DNA from: Azoarcus sp031546845
Lineage (GTDB): Bacteria > Pseudomonadota > Gammaproteobacteria > Burkholderiales > Rhodocyclaceae
Direction: 5' to 3'
DNA: 64,000 nucleotides
Assembly: GCA_031546845.1 (NCBI GenBank)
Contig: JAVBJT010000006.1
Location: 279,218 to 343,217, forward strand
Of the stretch, positions 52,326-61,326 are shown piece by piece (position 1 is the first letter of the stretch; each line of letters starts with the position of its first letter). A program made the translations under genes and the position numbers. Below the pieces are notes generated by a model. It searched no databases, was not told where the DNA came from, and was given only the letters and a program-made list of their open reading frames with translations.

Positions 52326-53342
52326 ATGACGATCAAGATTGCCATCAACGGTTACGGCCGCATCGGCCGCTGCACCTTGCGCGCCCTGTACGAGCTGGGC
52401 CTCCGCGACGAATTCGAAATTGTCGCCATCAACGCCTCGGGCGACCTCAAGACCAACGCCCACCTCACCCGCTACGACACCACGCACGGCCGCTTCGCCA
52501 CGCCGGTGGAAACCGAGGGCGAGAACCTGATGATCGTCGGCGACGACCGCATCCCGTTCTACTCCACCAAGAACCCGAAAGAGATCGACTGGACCCGGCA
52601 CAACGTGGATGTGCTGCTCGAATGCACCGGCGCCTACACCACCAAGGCCAAGGCGCAGGCGCTGCTGGAACAAGGCGCGAGCAAGGTGCTGATTTCCGCC
52701 CCTGGCGGCGACGATGTGGACGCCACCATCGTCTATGGCGTCAATCACGACATCCTGCGCGGCGACATGACCGTTGTTTCCAACGCCTCGTGCACCACCA
52801 ACTGCCTCGCCCCGGTCGCCAAGGTGCTGCAGGATGAAATCGGCATCAAGCAAGGCTTGATGACCACCATCCACGCCTACACCAACGACCAGGTTCTGGT
52901 GGACGTGCGCCACAAGGATCTGCGCCGCGCCCGCGCCGCCGCACAGAACATCATCCCGACCAAGACCGGCGCCGCCGCCGCGGTCGGGCTGGTACTACCG
53001 GCGCTCAAGGGCAAGTTCGACGGTTTCTCGCTGCGCGTGCCGACGATGAACGTCTCGCTGGTGGATCTCACCTTCACCGCAGAACGCGCCACCTCCAAGG
53101 ACGAAATCAACGCGCTGATGACCGCAATGTCCAAAGGCGCGCTCAAGGACATCCTGGCGGTCAACGACGATCCACTGGTGTCGACGGACTTCAACCACAA
53201 CTCGCACTCGTCGATTTTCGACGCCACCCAGACGCGCGTCATCGATGGCAGCCTGGTGAAAGTGCTGGCTTGGTACGACAACGAATGGGGCTATTCCTGC
53301 CGCATGCTCGATGCCGCCAAGGCCTTCGCCAACGCAAAATAA
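52326..53342 (+). CDS. gap: Glyceraldehyde-3-phosphate dehydrogenase
   Basis: Interconverts glyceraldehyde 3-phosphate and 1,3-bisphosphoglycerate. The 338-residue protein has INGYGRIGRCTLRALYELG at the NAD(P) site, the catalytic cysteine in SNASCTTNCLAPVAKVL near residue 158 and the catalytic histidine in TTIHAYTNDQVLVDVRHKDL near 185, and ends WYDNEWGYSCRMLDAAKAF. INASGDLKT replaces the aspartate common in strictly NAD-specific forms. Its ribosome site AAGGAG is half of a palindrome with CTCCTT (52311-52323). Confidence 0.96.
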   Translation: MTIKIAINGYGRIGRCTLRALYELGLRDEFEIVAINASGDLKTNAHLTRYDTTHGRFATPVETEGENLMIVGDDRIPFYSTKNPKEIDWTRHNVDVLLECTGAYTTKAKAQALLEQGASKVLISAPGGDDVDATIVYGVNHDILRGDMTVVSNASCTTNCLAPVAKVLQDEIGIKQGLMTTIHAYTNDQVLVDVRHKDLRRARAAAQNIIPTKTGAAAAVGLVLPALKGKFDGFSLRVPTMNVSLVDLTFTAERATSKDEINALMTAMSKGALKDILAVNDDPLVSTDFNHNSHSSIFDATQTRVIDGSLVKVLAWYDNEWGYSCRMLDAAKAFANAK

Positions 53343-53440
53343 ATCTTCTGAATCCGCGTTGTCGGCACTGCCTTCCCGGCACGCTGGCAACGCATTCACA
53401 ACCCCCTTTCCTCACACCCCACACTGGAACCGCTCGAACC

Positions 53441-54475
53441 ATGCCCCTGCGCCTCGCCATCAACGGCTACGGCCGCATCGGCCGCGGTTTTCTGCGCGCG
53501 CTGTACGAATCGCCCTTTCGCGACCAGTTCCGCGTTGTCGCCATCAACGAACCAGCCGATCTTTCCAGCATCGCCTATCTGACCCGCTTCGACTCCACCC
53601 ACGGCCGTTTCCCCGGCCGCGTTGATGTCGCCGACGGCAAGCTGGTCATCGATGGCGAAGCGATCCACGTCAGCCACGCCTCCACGCCCGAAGCCGTCGA
53701 TTGGGCCGCGCTCGACATCGAACTGGTCGTCGAATGCTCCGGCCACTACGCCAGCCGCGCCGACCTGCAACGCTTTATCGACGCCGGCTGCCCACGCCTG
53801 CTGCTGTCGCACCCCGGCAACAGCGCGGAAGACGTGGATGCAACCGTCGTCTATGGCGTCAACCACGACCGATTGCGCGGCGACGAGCGCATCGTCTCCA
53901 ACGCCTCGTGCACCACCAATGCCGCCATCCCGGTGCTCGATCTGGTGGAGCGCGCCTTCGGCATCGAACACGCCATGCTCACCACCATCCACTCGGTGAT
54001 GAACGATCAGCCGCTGATCGACGGCTACCACCATACCGATCCGCGCCGCACCCGCTCGGCCATGCAGTCCATCATCCCTGTTTCCACCGGGCTCGCGCGC
54101 GGCATCGAGCGCCTGCTGCCCAATCTCGCTGGGCGCGTGCTGGCCAAGGCGATGCGGGTGCCAACGACCAACGTCTCGGCCATCGACCTTACCCTCGCGC
54201 TCCATACCGACGTCACCGCCACCCTGCTCAACGACCTGCTGCGCGAGGCGGCCGAGGGCCGCTATGCCGGCTTGCTGAGCTATGCGGAAGAACCGCGCGC
54301 ATCCATCGATTTCAATCACGAAGCCTTCTCGGCCATCGTCGACGGCACCCAAACCCGCATCGGCGGTTCGCGGCTGGCCAATCTTTTCATCTGGTTCGAC
54401 AACGAATGGGGCTTCGCCAACCGCATGGTCGACGTCGTCCGCCACTGGCGCGCGCGCTGGCATACCGTCGAATGA
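53441..54475 (+). CDS. epd: Erythrose-4-phosphate dehydrogenase (second GAPDH-family enzyme)
   Basis: A 344-residue GAPDH relative that matches E. coli Epd more closely than the neighbouring GAPDH: AINEPADLSSIAYLTRFDST near residue 33, LLLSHPGNSAEDVDATVVYG, IHSVMNDQPLIDGYHHTDPR, RRTRSAMQSIIPVSTG and the ending WFDNEWGFANRMVDVV. Catalytic cysteine is in SNASCTTNAAIP. Epd makes 4-phosphoerythronate for pyridoxal phosphate synthesis. It sits between gap and pgk, like epd-pgk in enterics. The ATG at 53441 has no strong ribosome site. A role as an extra GAPDH cannot be excluded. Confidence 0.88.
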   Translation: MPLRLAINGYGRIGRGFLRALYESPFRDQFRVVAINEPADLSSIAYLTRFDSTHGRFPGRVDVADGKLVIDGEAIHVSHASTPEAVDWAALDIELVVECSGHYASRADLQRFIDAGCPRLLLSHPGNSAEDVDATVVYGVNHDRLRGDERIVSNASCTTNAAIPVLDLVERAFGIEHAMLTTIHSVMNDQPLIDGYHHTDPRRTRSAMQSIIPVSTGLARGIERLLPNLAGRVLAKAMRVPTTNVSAIDLTLALHTDVTATLLNDLLREAAEGRYAGLLSYAEEPRASIDFNHEAFSAIVDGTQTRIGGSRLANLFIWFDNEWGFANRMVDVVRHWRARWHTVE

Positions 54476-54506
54476 AGCCATACTCACAAACCGCAGGAGC
54501 CCATGA

Positions 54507-55691
54507 ATGAACGTACTCAAGCTCACCGATCTTGACGTGCGCGGCAAGAAAATCTTCATCCGCGCCGACCTCAACGTACCGCAGGACGAAGCCGGCAACA
54601 TCACCGAAGACACCCGCATCCGCGCCTCCATCCCGTCGATCCAGTATTGCCTCGACAACGGCGCGGCGGTCATGGTCACCTCCCACCTCGGCCGCCCGAC
54701 CGAAGGCGAAGTCGGTCCCGACGACACCCTCGCCCCCATCGCGGTACGCCTGGGCCAATTGCTGCACCGCCCAGTCAAACTAGTCCAGGATTGGGCGGAC
54801 GGCGGCTTCACCGTCGAACCCGGCCAGGTCGTACTGCTGGAAAACTGCCGCTGCAACAAGGGCGAAAAAAAGGACAGCGAAGAGTTGGCGAAGAAAATGG
54901 CCGCGCTGTGCGACGTCTATGTAAATGACGCCTTCGGCACCGCTCACCGCTCCGAAGCCACCACGCACGGCATCGCCCGCTTCGCCCCCGTGGCCTGTGC
55001 CGGCATGCTCATGGGCGCGGAAATCGACGCCTTGTCCAAAGCGCTCCACGCACCGGCCCGGCCGCTGGTCGCCATCGTCGGCGGCGCCAAGGTATCGACC
55101 AAACTCATCATCCTCAAAACCCTGGCGGAAAAGGTGGACCAGCTCATCGTCGGCGGCGGCATCGCCAACACCTTCCTGCTCGCCGCCGGCCACCGCATCG
55201 GCGAATCGCTGGCCGAGCCGGAAATGGTGCGTGAGGCACAGCAAGTGATGGACATCATGAAGGCCCGTGGCGCCGACGTGCCGCTGCCGGTCGACGTCGT
55301 CGTCGCCGACGAAGTCTCCGCGCTCGCCCGCGCCAACCGCATCCCGGTCAGCGAAGTGGGCCCGCACGACCGCATCCTCGACTTCGGCCCGAAAACCATG
55401 GCGCGGCTGGCCGACATCATCGCCCACGCCGGCACCATCGTCTGGAACGGCCCGGTCGGCGTCTTCGAGCACGCCCAGTTCGCCGGCGGCACCAAGATGA
55501 TGGCTTCCGCCATCGCCCACTCGGAAGCCTTCTGCATCGCCGGCGGCGGCGACACCCTGGCTGCCATCGCCAAATTCGAGATCGCCAGCGACGTCGGCTA
55601 TATCTCCACCGGCGGCGGCGCCTTTCTTGAATTCCTCGAAGGCAAAACCCTGCCGGCCATTGCAGCGCTGGAAGAACGCGCGACGCGCTGA
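54507..55691 (+). CDS. pgk: Phosphoglycerate kinase
   Basis: Converts 3-phosphoglycerate and ATP to 1,3-bisphosphoglycerate and back. The 394-residue protein has FIRADLNVPQDEAGNITEDT near the start, TSHLGRPTEG, VLLENCRCNKGE, VNDAFGTAHRSEATTHGIAR, IVGGAKVSTKL and GGGDTLAAIAKF. The ATG at 54507 follows AGGAG (54495-54499) by seven bases; an out-of-frame ATG at 54503 overlaps it. A strong terminator follows 18 bases after the stop. Pyruvate kinase and aldolase genes are not in the window. Confidence 0.97.
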   Translation: MNVLKLTDLDVRGKKIFIRADLNVPQDEAGNITEDTRIRASIPSIQYCLDNGAAVMVTSHLGRPTEGEVGPDDTLAPIAVRLGQLLHRPVKLVQDWADGGFTVEPGQVVLLENCRCNKGEKKDSEELAKKMAALCDVYVNDAFGTAHRSEATTHGIARFAPVACAGMLMGAEIDALSKALHAPARPLVAIVGGAKVSTKLIILKTLAEKVDQLIVGGGIANTFLLAAGHRIGESLAEPEMVREAQQVMDIMKARGADVPLPVDVVVADEVSALARANRIPVSEVGPHDRILDFGPKTMARLADIIAHAGTIVWNGPVGVFEHAQFAGGTKMMASAIAHSEAFCIAGGGDTLAAIAKFEIASDVGYISTGGGAFLEFLEGKTLPAIAALEERATR

Positions 55692-55709
55692 CACACCTCC
55701 GTTACCCCA

Positions 55710-55744
55710 AAAACGGCCGCCCCACAGGCGGCCGTTTTGCTTTT
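55710..55744 (+). terminator. Rho-independent terminator after pgk
   Basis: AAAACGGCCGCC (55710-55721) and GGCGGCCGTTTT (55727-55738) form a perfect 12-bp stem with a CCACA loop, followed by GCTTTT. It ends the carbon-metabolism cluster. Confidence 0.9.
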
Positions 55745-55888
55745 CCGTGCACGCCCTCAGAGCGCAAACCCAATCAGGGCAGCCCGCCTCTTGGCGTAGA
55801 CGTGGTCAGTCCGGTAAAACCATCCTAGAGTAAAAACAGCGGATGCCGCCAGGTTACCCCCTTGTCCACCACCAAACACAGGCCACCC

Positions 55889-56665
55889 ATGAACAAGTCC
55901 CCTCGCGCGCTTGAGCAACACTTTCTGTTGCCTTACATCCGCCAGGCCGAAACGAGCCGGCCATTTGCATGGCTGCGCATGGGGTGGAACGACCTACGTG
56001 AAAACCTAACCGCCAGCCTGACCTATGGCGCCGCCTTCGCCATATTGGGGCACCTGATCCTGACTTACGCGATGAGCACGCCGTACTTATTCACCGCGGC
56101 CATCTCGGGTTTCTTGCTCATCGGCCCGATCGCCGCGGCAGGCGTGTACGAAATATCGCGTCGTCACAGCAAAGGCGAACGCGGCATAAGTTTTGCCGAT
56201 TCACTCAAGGGCCTGGCCCGGCGCAGCGACGATCTGTTTTACTTCGGCGCATTTCTCGCCGTCACACTCATCGGCTGGGAGCGCATTTCGGCCATCCTGT
56301 TCGCGCTGTTCTACCGGGACACCTCACCCAACCTGGCTCACTTCTTCCGCGATGTTTTCCTGTCCGGCCAGTACACCGACTTCGTCGTCGCCTATCTGGC
56401 CGTCGGCGCGGTACTCGCAGCGGTGGTATTCACCTTGTCGGCCATCGCCATCCCCATGCTGATGGACCGCGACATCGACCCGATCACCGCGGCGATGACC
56501 AGCCTCAAAGCAGCCAGCGTCAATCCCGGCGCCATGATCGTATGGGCCGCGCTGGTCGTCCTGCTTACCATGCTGGGCTTTGCCACACTGATGCTAGGCA
56601 TGATCATCCTGCTGCCGCTGCTCGGCCACGCAAGCTGGCATGCCTACCGCGACATGGTCGAATAA
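55889..56665 (+). CDS. DUF2189 integral membrane protein
   Basis: A 258-residue protein with about six membrane segments, including LTYGAAFAILGHLILTYAM, LFTAAISGFLLIGPIAAAGV, FGAFLAVTLIGWERISAILF, YLAVGAVLAAVVFTLSAIAI and IVWAALVVLLTMLGFATLML. FAWLRMGWNDLRENLTASL and LSAIAIPMLMDRDIDPITAA are the conserved parts of the DUF2189 family, often near cytochrome oxidase genes in other bacteria. Function unknown. The ATG at 55889 is preceded by AGG at seven bases; a TTG at 55862 would add nine residues. Confidence 0.88.
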   Translation: MNKSPRALEQHFLLPYIRQAETSRPFAWLRMGWNDLRENLTASLTYGAAFAILGHLILTYAMSTPYLFTAAISGFLLIGPIAAAGVYEISRRHSKGERGISFADSLKGLARRSDDLFYFGAFLAVTLIGWERISAILFALFYRDTSPNLAHFFRDVFLSGQYTDFVVAYLAVGAVLAAVVFTLSAIAIPMLMDRDIDPITAAMTSLKAASVNPGAMIVWAALVVLLTMLGFATLMLGMIILLPLLGHASWHAYRDMVE

Positions 56666-56683
56666 GGCGTAGCACCATCGACC

Positions 56684-56714
56684 AGGGCGCCCGCGGGCGC
56701 CCTTTGCGCTTTTT
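56684..56714 (+). terminator. Rho-independent terminator after DUF2189 gene
   Basis: AGGGCGCC and GGCGCCCT (within 56684-56703) form an 8-9 bp GC stem with a CGCG-type loop, followed by TTGCGCTTTTT. Confidence 0.85.
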
Positions 56715-56755
56715 CGGCACAATACGACCCATCCTTTTCCGCACCTTCCCAGCTC

Positions 56756-58828
56756 ATGACCCTGCCCGCCGACGCCAACCCGCTGCTCGATTTCACCGCC
56801 CTGCCGCGTTTCACCGATATTCGTCCGGCCGACGTCGCCCCCGCCGTACGCCAGTTGCTCGACGAAAACCGCGCCCTGATCGAACGCCTCGTCGCCGACA
56901 CCACGCCCCCCACCTGGGAAAGCTTCGTCGCGCCCTTGACCGAGGCGGGAGAACGTCTCGGCCGCGCCTGGGGTGTGGTCGGCCACCTGCATAGCGTGAT
57001 GGACGTGCCCGAGTGGCGCGAGGCCTATAACGGCATGCTGCCCGAGGTTTCGCGTTTTTACGCGGAAATGGGGCAAAACCTCGCCCTGTTCCACAAATAC
57101 AAAGCGCTGTGCGATAGCGCTGGATACGCCGCCCTATCACCCACCCGGCGCCGCATCCTCGATCACGAAATACGCGACTTCCGCCTGTCCGGCGCCGAAC
57201 TGGCCGACGAGTTCAAACCACGTTTCCAGGCCATTCAGGAAGAGTTCTCACAACTGGCGGCGAAGTTCTCCGAAAACCTGCTCGACGCCACCAACGCCCA
57301 TTCCGAATGGATCACCGCCGAAGCGGAACTCGCCGGCATTCCCGACGACGCACGCGCCGCCGCGAGCGCGGCGGCCGAAGCGGAAAACCGCGCCGGATGG
57401 AAATTCACCCTGCACATGCCTTCCTATCTGCCGGTACTGCAATACGCCGACAACCGGGGGCTGCGCGAGCGCCTGTACCGCGCCTACGCCACCCGCGCAT
57501 CCGAACAAGGTAATACCGCCTGGGACAACGGCCCGCTGATCGGCCGCATCCTCGCGCTACGCGAAGAAGAAGCAAAGCTGCTGGGCTACCGGAATTTCGC
57601 CGAAGTATCGCTAGTGCCGAAAATGGCCGATACGCCACAGCAAGTGCTCGCCTTCCTACGCGAGCTCGCCGCCAAGGCCAAGCCCTTCGCCGAACGCGAT
57701 TTACGCGAGCTGGAAAGCTTCGCCGCCCGCGAACTTGGCCTCGACCCACTGCAACCCTGGGATATTGCCTACGCATCGGAAAAACTGCGGCAGGCGCGCT
57801 ACGATTTTTCCGAGCAGGAAGTAAAACAATACTTTCCCGAACCGAAAGTACTCGATGGCCTGTTCGGCGTCATCCGCGCACTATACGGCGTCGATATCCT
57901 GCCCGATCAGGCGCCCTGCTGGGATCCGGACGTGCGCTTCTTCCGCATCGAAAAAGCCGGCAACCTCGTCGGCCACTTCTACCTCGACCTTCATGCCCGC
58001 GAAACCAAACGCGGCGGCGCCTGGATGGACTCCGCCCGCAGCCGCTGGCTGACCCCTGCCGGCCTGGAAACCCCGGTGGCCTACCTCGTCTGCAACTTCC
58101 CCGGACCGGTTGCCGGCAAACCCGCCACCTTCACCCACGACGACGTACTCACCCTGTTCCACGAATGCGGTCACGGCCTGCACCACCTACTGACCCGGGT
58201 AGATGAACTGGCCGTTTCCGGCATTCACGGCGTGGAATGGGATGCCGTGGAACTGCCAAGCCAGTTCACGGAGAATTTCTGCTGGGAATGGGACGTGCTG
58301 CGCGGCATGACCGCCCACGTCGATAGCGGCGAACCGCTACCGCGCGCGCTGTACGACAAAATGATCGCGGCGAAAAACTTCCAGAGCGGCATGCAGACAG
58401 TGCGCCAGATCGAATTCTCCTTGTTCGATCTGTGTCTGCACAGCGAAGTCGCCGCCAACGGCCAGCCCGTGCCAATGGAGCGCGTTTTCGCCCTGCTTGG
58501 GGACGTGCGGCGCGAAGTAGCCGTCATCGTTCCGCCGCCCTGGCACCGCTTCCCGCATAGCTTCTCGCACATCTTCGCCGGCGGTTACGCAGCTGGGTAC
58601 TACAGCTACAAATGGGCCGAAGTGCTATCGGCCGACGCCTTTGCCGCCTTCGAGGAAGCCGGCGCTGGCAAGGAAAGCCTGCTCGACGCCGATACCGGCG
58701 CGCGCTTCTGGCACGAAATTCTCGCCGTCGGCGGCAGCCGCCCAGCGCTCGAATCGTTCAAGGCATTCCGCGGACGAGAACCACAGGTAGACGCACTGCT
58801 ACGTCATCATGGTATGGTAGACGCATGA
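56756..58828 (+). CDS. prlC: Oligopeptidase A (M3 metallopeptidase)
   Basis: A 690-residue cytoplasmic thimet-type zinc peptidase that clears peptides and signal peptide fragments. The zinc motif HECGHGLHHLLT (HExxH variant HECGH) is near residue 465, followed by the third ligand region EWDAVELPSQFTENFCWEWD. The N-terminal helical half begins NPLLDFTALPRFTDIRPADV. YSYKWAEVLSADAFAAFEEA near the end is conserved. It ends in ATGA overlap with the DUF4124/glutaredoxin gene. Confidence 0.95.
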   Translation: MTLPADANPLLDFTALPRFTDIRPADVAPAVRQLLDENRALIERLVADTTPPTWESFVAPLTEAGERLGRAWGVVGHLHSVMDVPEWREAYNGMLPEVSRFYAEMGQNLALFHKYKALCDSAGYAALSPTRRRILDHEIRDFRLSGAELADEFKPRFQAIQEEFSQLAAKFSENLLDATNAHSEWITAEAELAGIPDDARAAASAAAEAENRAGWKFTLHMPSYLPVLQYADNRGLRERLYRAYATRASEQGNTAWDNGPLIGRILALREEEAKLLGYRNFAEVSLVPKMADTPQQVLAFLRELAAKAKPFAERDLRELESFAARELGLDPLQPWDIAYASEKLRQARYDFSEQEVKQYFPEPKVLDGLFGVIRALYGVDILPDQAPCWDPDVRFFRIEKAGNLVGHFYLDLHARETKRGGAWMDSARSRWLTPAGLETPVAYLVCNFPGPVAGKPATFTHDDVLTLFHECGHGLHHLLTRVDELAVSGIHGVEWDAVELPSQFTENFCWEWDVLRGMTAHVDSGEPLPRALYDKMIAAKNFQSGMQTVRQIEFSLFDLCLHSEVAANGQPVPMERVFALLGDVRREVAVIVPPPWHRFPHSFSHIFAGGYAAGYYSYKWAEVLSADAFAAFEEAGAGKESLLDADTGARFWHEILAVGGSRPALESFKAFRGREPQVDALLRHHGMVDA

Positions 58829-59409
58829 ATACGCTTGTCCATTTTTCCCGCCTGGTTGCCCCGCTACTCCTCTGCCTGGGGCTTGGAATAAGCAGCGGCG
58901 ATGTTTCCGCGCAAAAAACCTACCGTTGGGTCGACGAACACGGCCAAGTCCACTATACCGATCAACCGCCACCGCCCACCGCCAAAAAAGCGGAAGTGAA
59001 AAATTACGCCCCGAGCGGCGCGGACAGCACCCCCGGCTTTGCAACACGCAAAGCCGCCGAAAACTTCCCGGTCGTTCTCTACAGTAGCGACAATTGCGGT
59101 GATCTGTGCACTTCCGCCCGCGACTTCCTGCAAAAACGCGGCATTCCGTTCTCGGAACGCAAAATAAGCACCCCAGAAGATTTCACCGCCTACCGGGCAA
59201 TCTTCGGCGCACCCGAGGAAGTACCCGCCGTCACCATTGGCCGGCTGAACCAAAAAGGGTTCGAAAGCGAACGCTGGAACCGCATACTCGATGACGCCGG
59301 CTATCCGCGCATGGCGCCGCCGGGATCTGCCGCACCGGCCCCCACCACTCCAGCCGCTCCAGCTCCTGCCACGCCGGCTCCTGCTGCACCAACGCCCGCA
59401 GCTCAATAA
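58825..59409 (+). CDS. Exported DUF4124-glutaredoxin-like protein
   Basis: The 194-residue protein has a signal peptide (VAPLLLCLGLGISSGDVSAQ), a DUF4124 domain (KTYRWVDEHGQVHYTDQPPP), then a glutaredoxin-like fold from about residue 77 (FPVVLYSSDNCGDLCTSARD, FLQKRGIPFSERKISTPEDF, EVPAVTIGRL). The redox site is C-G-D-L-C, with three residues between cysteines instead of two. The C-terminal 25 residues are low-complexity Ala/Pro/Thr. It is predicted periplasmic, perhaps in disulfide handling. Coupled to prlC by a four-base overlap. Confidence 0.87.
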   Translation: MNTLVHFSRLVAPLLLCLGLGISSGDVSAQKTYRWVDEHGQVHYTDQPPPPTAKKAEVKNYAPSGADSTPGFATRKAAENFPVVLYSSDNCGDLCTSARDFLQKRGIPFSERKISTPEDFTAYRAIFGAPEEVPAVTIGRLNQKGFESERWNRILDDAGYPRMAPPGSAAPAPTTPAAPAPATPAPAAPTPAAQ

Positions 59410-59421
59410 TTGGGATCCCGC

Positions 59422-59814
59422 ATGAAATTCGGCTACGCCATCATCTACGTTCCCGACGTAGCGGCATCGCTTGATTTCTTTGAACGAGCATTTGGCTTTT
59501 CTCGCCGCTTTCTGCACGAATCCGGCGACTATGGCGAGCTCGACACAGGGGAAACCACCCTGGCCTTCGCCTCTCACGCATTAGGCACAGCGCATTTCCC
59601 TTCCGGCTACATCTCCGCGAGCGCTTCGGCGCAGCCTCTTGGAATGGAAATCGCCTTCGTCACTTCCTCCGTGGCCGAAGCGCATGCCACAGCCCTCGCC
59701 GCCGGCGCCATCGAAATCAGCGTCCCAGCGGAAAAACCGTGGGGGCAGACCGTATCCTACGTACGCTGCCCCGACGGCACGCTCGTCGAACTCTGCTCGC
59801 CCATCGGCGGCTAA
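59422..59814 (+). CDS. VOC (glyoxalase-fold) family protein
   Basis: A 130-residue protein with two beta-alpha-beta units. MKFGYAIIYVPDVAASLDFF at the start and YVRCPDGTLVELCSPIGG at the end, with the glutamate metal ligand, are typical of VOC proteins in the lactoylglutathione-lyase-like group. Substrate unknown. The ATG at 59422 follows GGGA by six bases; a TTG at 59410 would overlap the previous stop. It may be cotranscribed with the prlC unit. Confidence 0.88.
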   Translation: MKFGYAIIYVPDVAASLDFFERAFGFSRRFLHESGDYGELDTGETTLAFASHALGTAHFPSGYISASASAQPLGMEIAFVTSSVAEAHATALAAGAIEISVPAEKPWGQTVSYVRCPDGTLVELCSPIGG

Positions 59815-59818
59815 GGCG

Positions 59819-60121
59819 TCAAGAAAGCTTTCCTCGGGTTATTTCCGTAAGCGGCACGTTAACGTCGAAAACTTTCGCGTTGACCGGATCGATACCGAAC
59901 CCTTTCAAACGCGCGGTATGCATTTCGATGTAACGCTCCGCGTCCTGCCCGGTTTCGAACAAGTAAATACCACCGCCCTCCCCGGTCTCCCGGTTTTCGG
60001 TCCATATTTTCCAGACAAGGCCTTTTTCACCGGCAATATCGGCCGCCAAACCAGAAAACGCCTTGGACATCTCGTCTCCCCACGGGCCCTCCATCTTGAA
60101 ATCGACCTGTAGCAGCTTCAT
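59819..60121 (-). CDS. YdhR-type putative monooxygenase
   Basis: A 100-residue dimeric alpha-beta barrel protein of the YdhR family. MKLLQVDFKMEGPWGDEMSK at the start, GLVWKIWTENRETGEGGGIY and ERYIEMHTARLKGFGI are the conserved parts. Related small folds act as cofactorless oxygenases, but YdhR itself has no proven substrate. The ATG at 60121 is favoured because GGAG is nine bases upstream; the ATG at 60130 would have GGGAG touching it. It converges with the VOC gene, four bases apart. Confidence 0.9.
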   Translation of the reverse strand: MKLLQVDFKMEGPWGDEMSKAFSGLAADIAGEKGLVWKIWTENRETGEGGGIYLFETGQDAERYIEMHTARLKGFGIDPVNAKVFDVNVPLTEITRGKLS

Positions 60122-60312
60122 CTTTCTCATCTCCCTTTATTGAAACTCACTTGCCGCGAATCACTCATACAGCCTACGCTGTACAGTACGGAAATCCGAT
60201 GACACACATCATTTTGCAGCTTTCGGCGTATCGCGATTAGCATAGACAAAGTAGCCAGACAACCTGCAACATAGCCTCGCCTTTCAACTATCACCCACCT
60301 CAGGAGATCAAT

Positions 60313-60453
60313 ATGAAAGCGATTCTCGCCCTCATTGCCGCAATCAGCTTTACGCTTGGCGGATGCAATACGGTCGCTGGCGTAGGAAAAGATATCGAAC
60401 GCGGCGGAGAGAAGGTTCAAGATAGCGCCAAAGACGTACAAAAGAAGATGTAA
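60313..60453 (+). CDS. Entericidin A/B family lipoprotein
   Basis: A 46-residue lipoprotein too short for standard gene cut-offs. MKAILALIAAISFTLGGCNT is a lipoprotein signal with lipobox LGGC (lipidated Cys18), followed by VAGVGKDIERGGEKVQDSAK, the entericidin signature with its amphipathic helix. AGGAG lies eight bases before the ATG. Entericidins are small membrane lipoproteins; in E. coli EcnA/EcnB form an antidote/toxin pair, but here there is a single copy. Confidence 0.9.
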   Translation: MKAILALIAAISFTLGGCNTVAGVGKDIERGGEKVQDSAKDVQKKM

Positions 60454-60467
60454 AAACTTTCAATACC

Positions 60468-60501
60468 AGTGGCATCCGCTCAAACACGCGTGGATGCCAC
60501 T
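60468..60501 (+). terminator. Hairpin after entericidin gene
   Basis: AGTGGCATCC (60468-60477) and GGATGCCACT (60492-60501) are perfect complements with a 14-base loop, 15 bases after the stop. The following TCGCCCCCTTTCCC is only weakly U-rich, so termination is plausible rather than certain. Confidence 0.55.
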
Positions 60502-60577
60502 TCGCCCCCTTTCCCGCATAAGCTGCCGTAAAAAATCCCCACTCAAAATCCAGTACACACGAAACAGCGGATAAGGC

Positions 60578-61183
60578 ATGCAAACAACTATACGCTGGGT
60601 GGTAAACCTGCTCTGCACGGCATTGACCTGTAGCGCCTTCGCGCAAGATACACAGATATATCGTTGGACAGAACGTGACGGCCGTGTCTCTTATGGCACT
60701 CAACCGCCGCAGGGCGTGCGCGCCGAACCCTTGGGCGAACGTGGTAGCGTTTCCGTCGTACCGGCGCCACCGCTTCCGGCTCCGGAAGACATCGAAACAC
60801 GCCGCGCCAAAGAACGCGCCGAGCTCCTGGAACAAGAACTGAAAGAAGAACGGCGTTTGCGGCAGGAAAGCGAGGCGCGTGAAGTCGAACGCACCAAAGC
60901 CCGCGCCGAATGTGAAGAAAGATACCGGGAAGAATGTAACGACGATGGCGAACCGGTCGGGCGGCGCTACATTGTCGTCCCGCAACGCCGCCCGGCCTGG
61001 GAACACCCACCACCTCAAACCTGGCCGGCTCCAACCTCGCCAGCTTTACGCCCTCCGGCTCGTGAACCGCAAAAACCAGCACGGCCATCGACACGCCCAG
61101 AAAAGGATGAACCGAAAAAGCCCGCCGCGATGATTCCGAGCAACAGCGCCAGACCCGCGCAGAAGGGAGCTTTACCTGACTGA
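60578..61183 (+). CDS. Exported DUF4124 protein with coiled coil and proline-rich tail
   Basis: A 201-residue protein. A signal peptide (VVNLLCTALTCSAFA) precedes a DUF4124 domain (QIYRWTERDGRVSYGTQPPQ). Residues from about 65 to 110 form a charged coiled coil (ETRRAKERAELLEQELKEER), then ECEERYREECNDD supplies two cysteines, and the last 60 residues are Pro/Arg-rich. No catalytic domain is seen. It is the second DUF4124 protein within 2 kb. It may bind envelope components, but that is a guess. Confidence 0.82.
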   Translation: MQTTIRWVVNLLCTALTCSAFAQDTQIYRWTERDGRVSYGTQPPQGVRAEPLGERGSVSVVPAPPLPAPEDIETRRAKERAELLEQELKEERRLRQESEAREVERTKARAECEERYREECNDDGEPVGRRYIVVPQRRPAWEHPPPQTWPAPTSPALRPPAREPQKPARPSTRPEKDEPKKPAAMIPSNSARPAQKGALPD

Positions 61184-61326
61184 GAATCTGCTCAATGTTC
61201 TTTTCGGGACCGCGCAGGCATGACCACAATCAGCGGCTGTGTGGGCCGGCCCTAGGTCGAATTCTGAACACGGACACAATTTCCGCATGTTGAGGGTTCA
61301 CGTTCCGCGCCTGAAAGGAGAAGGAA

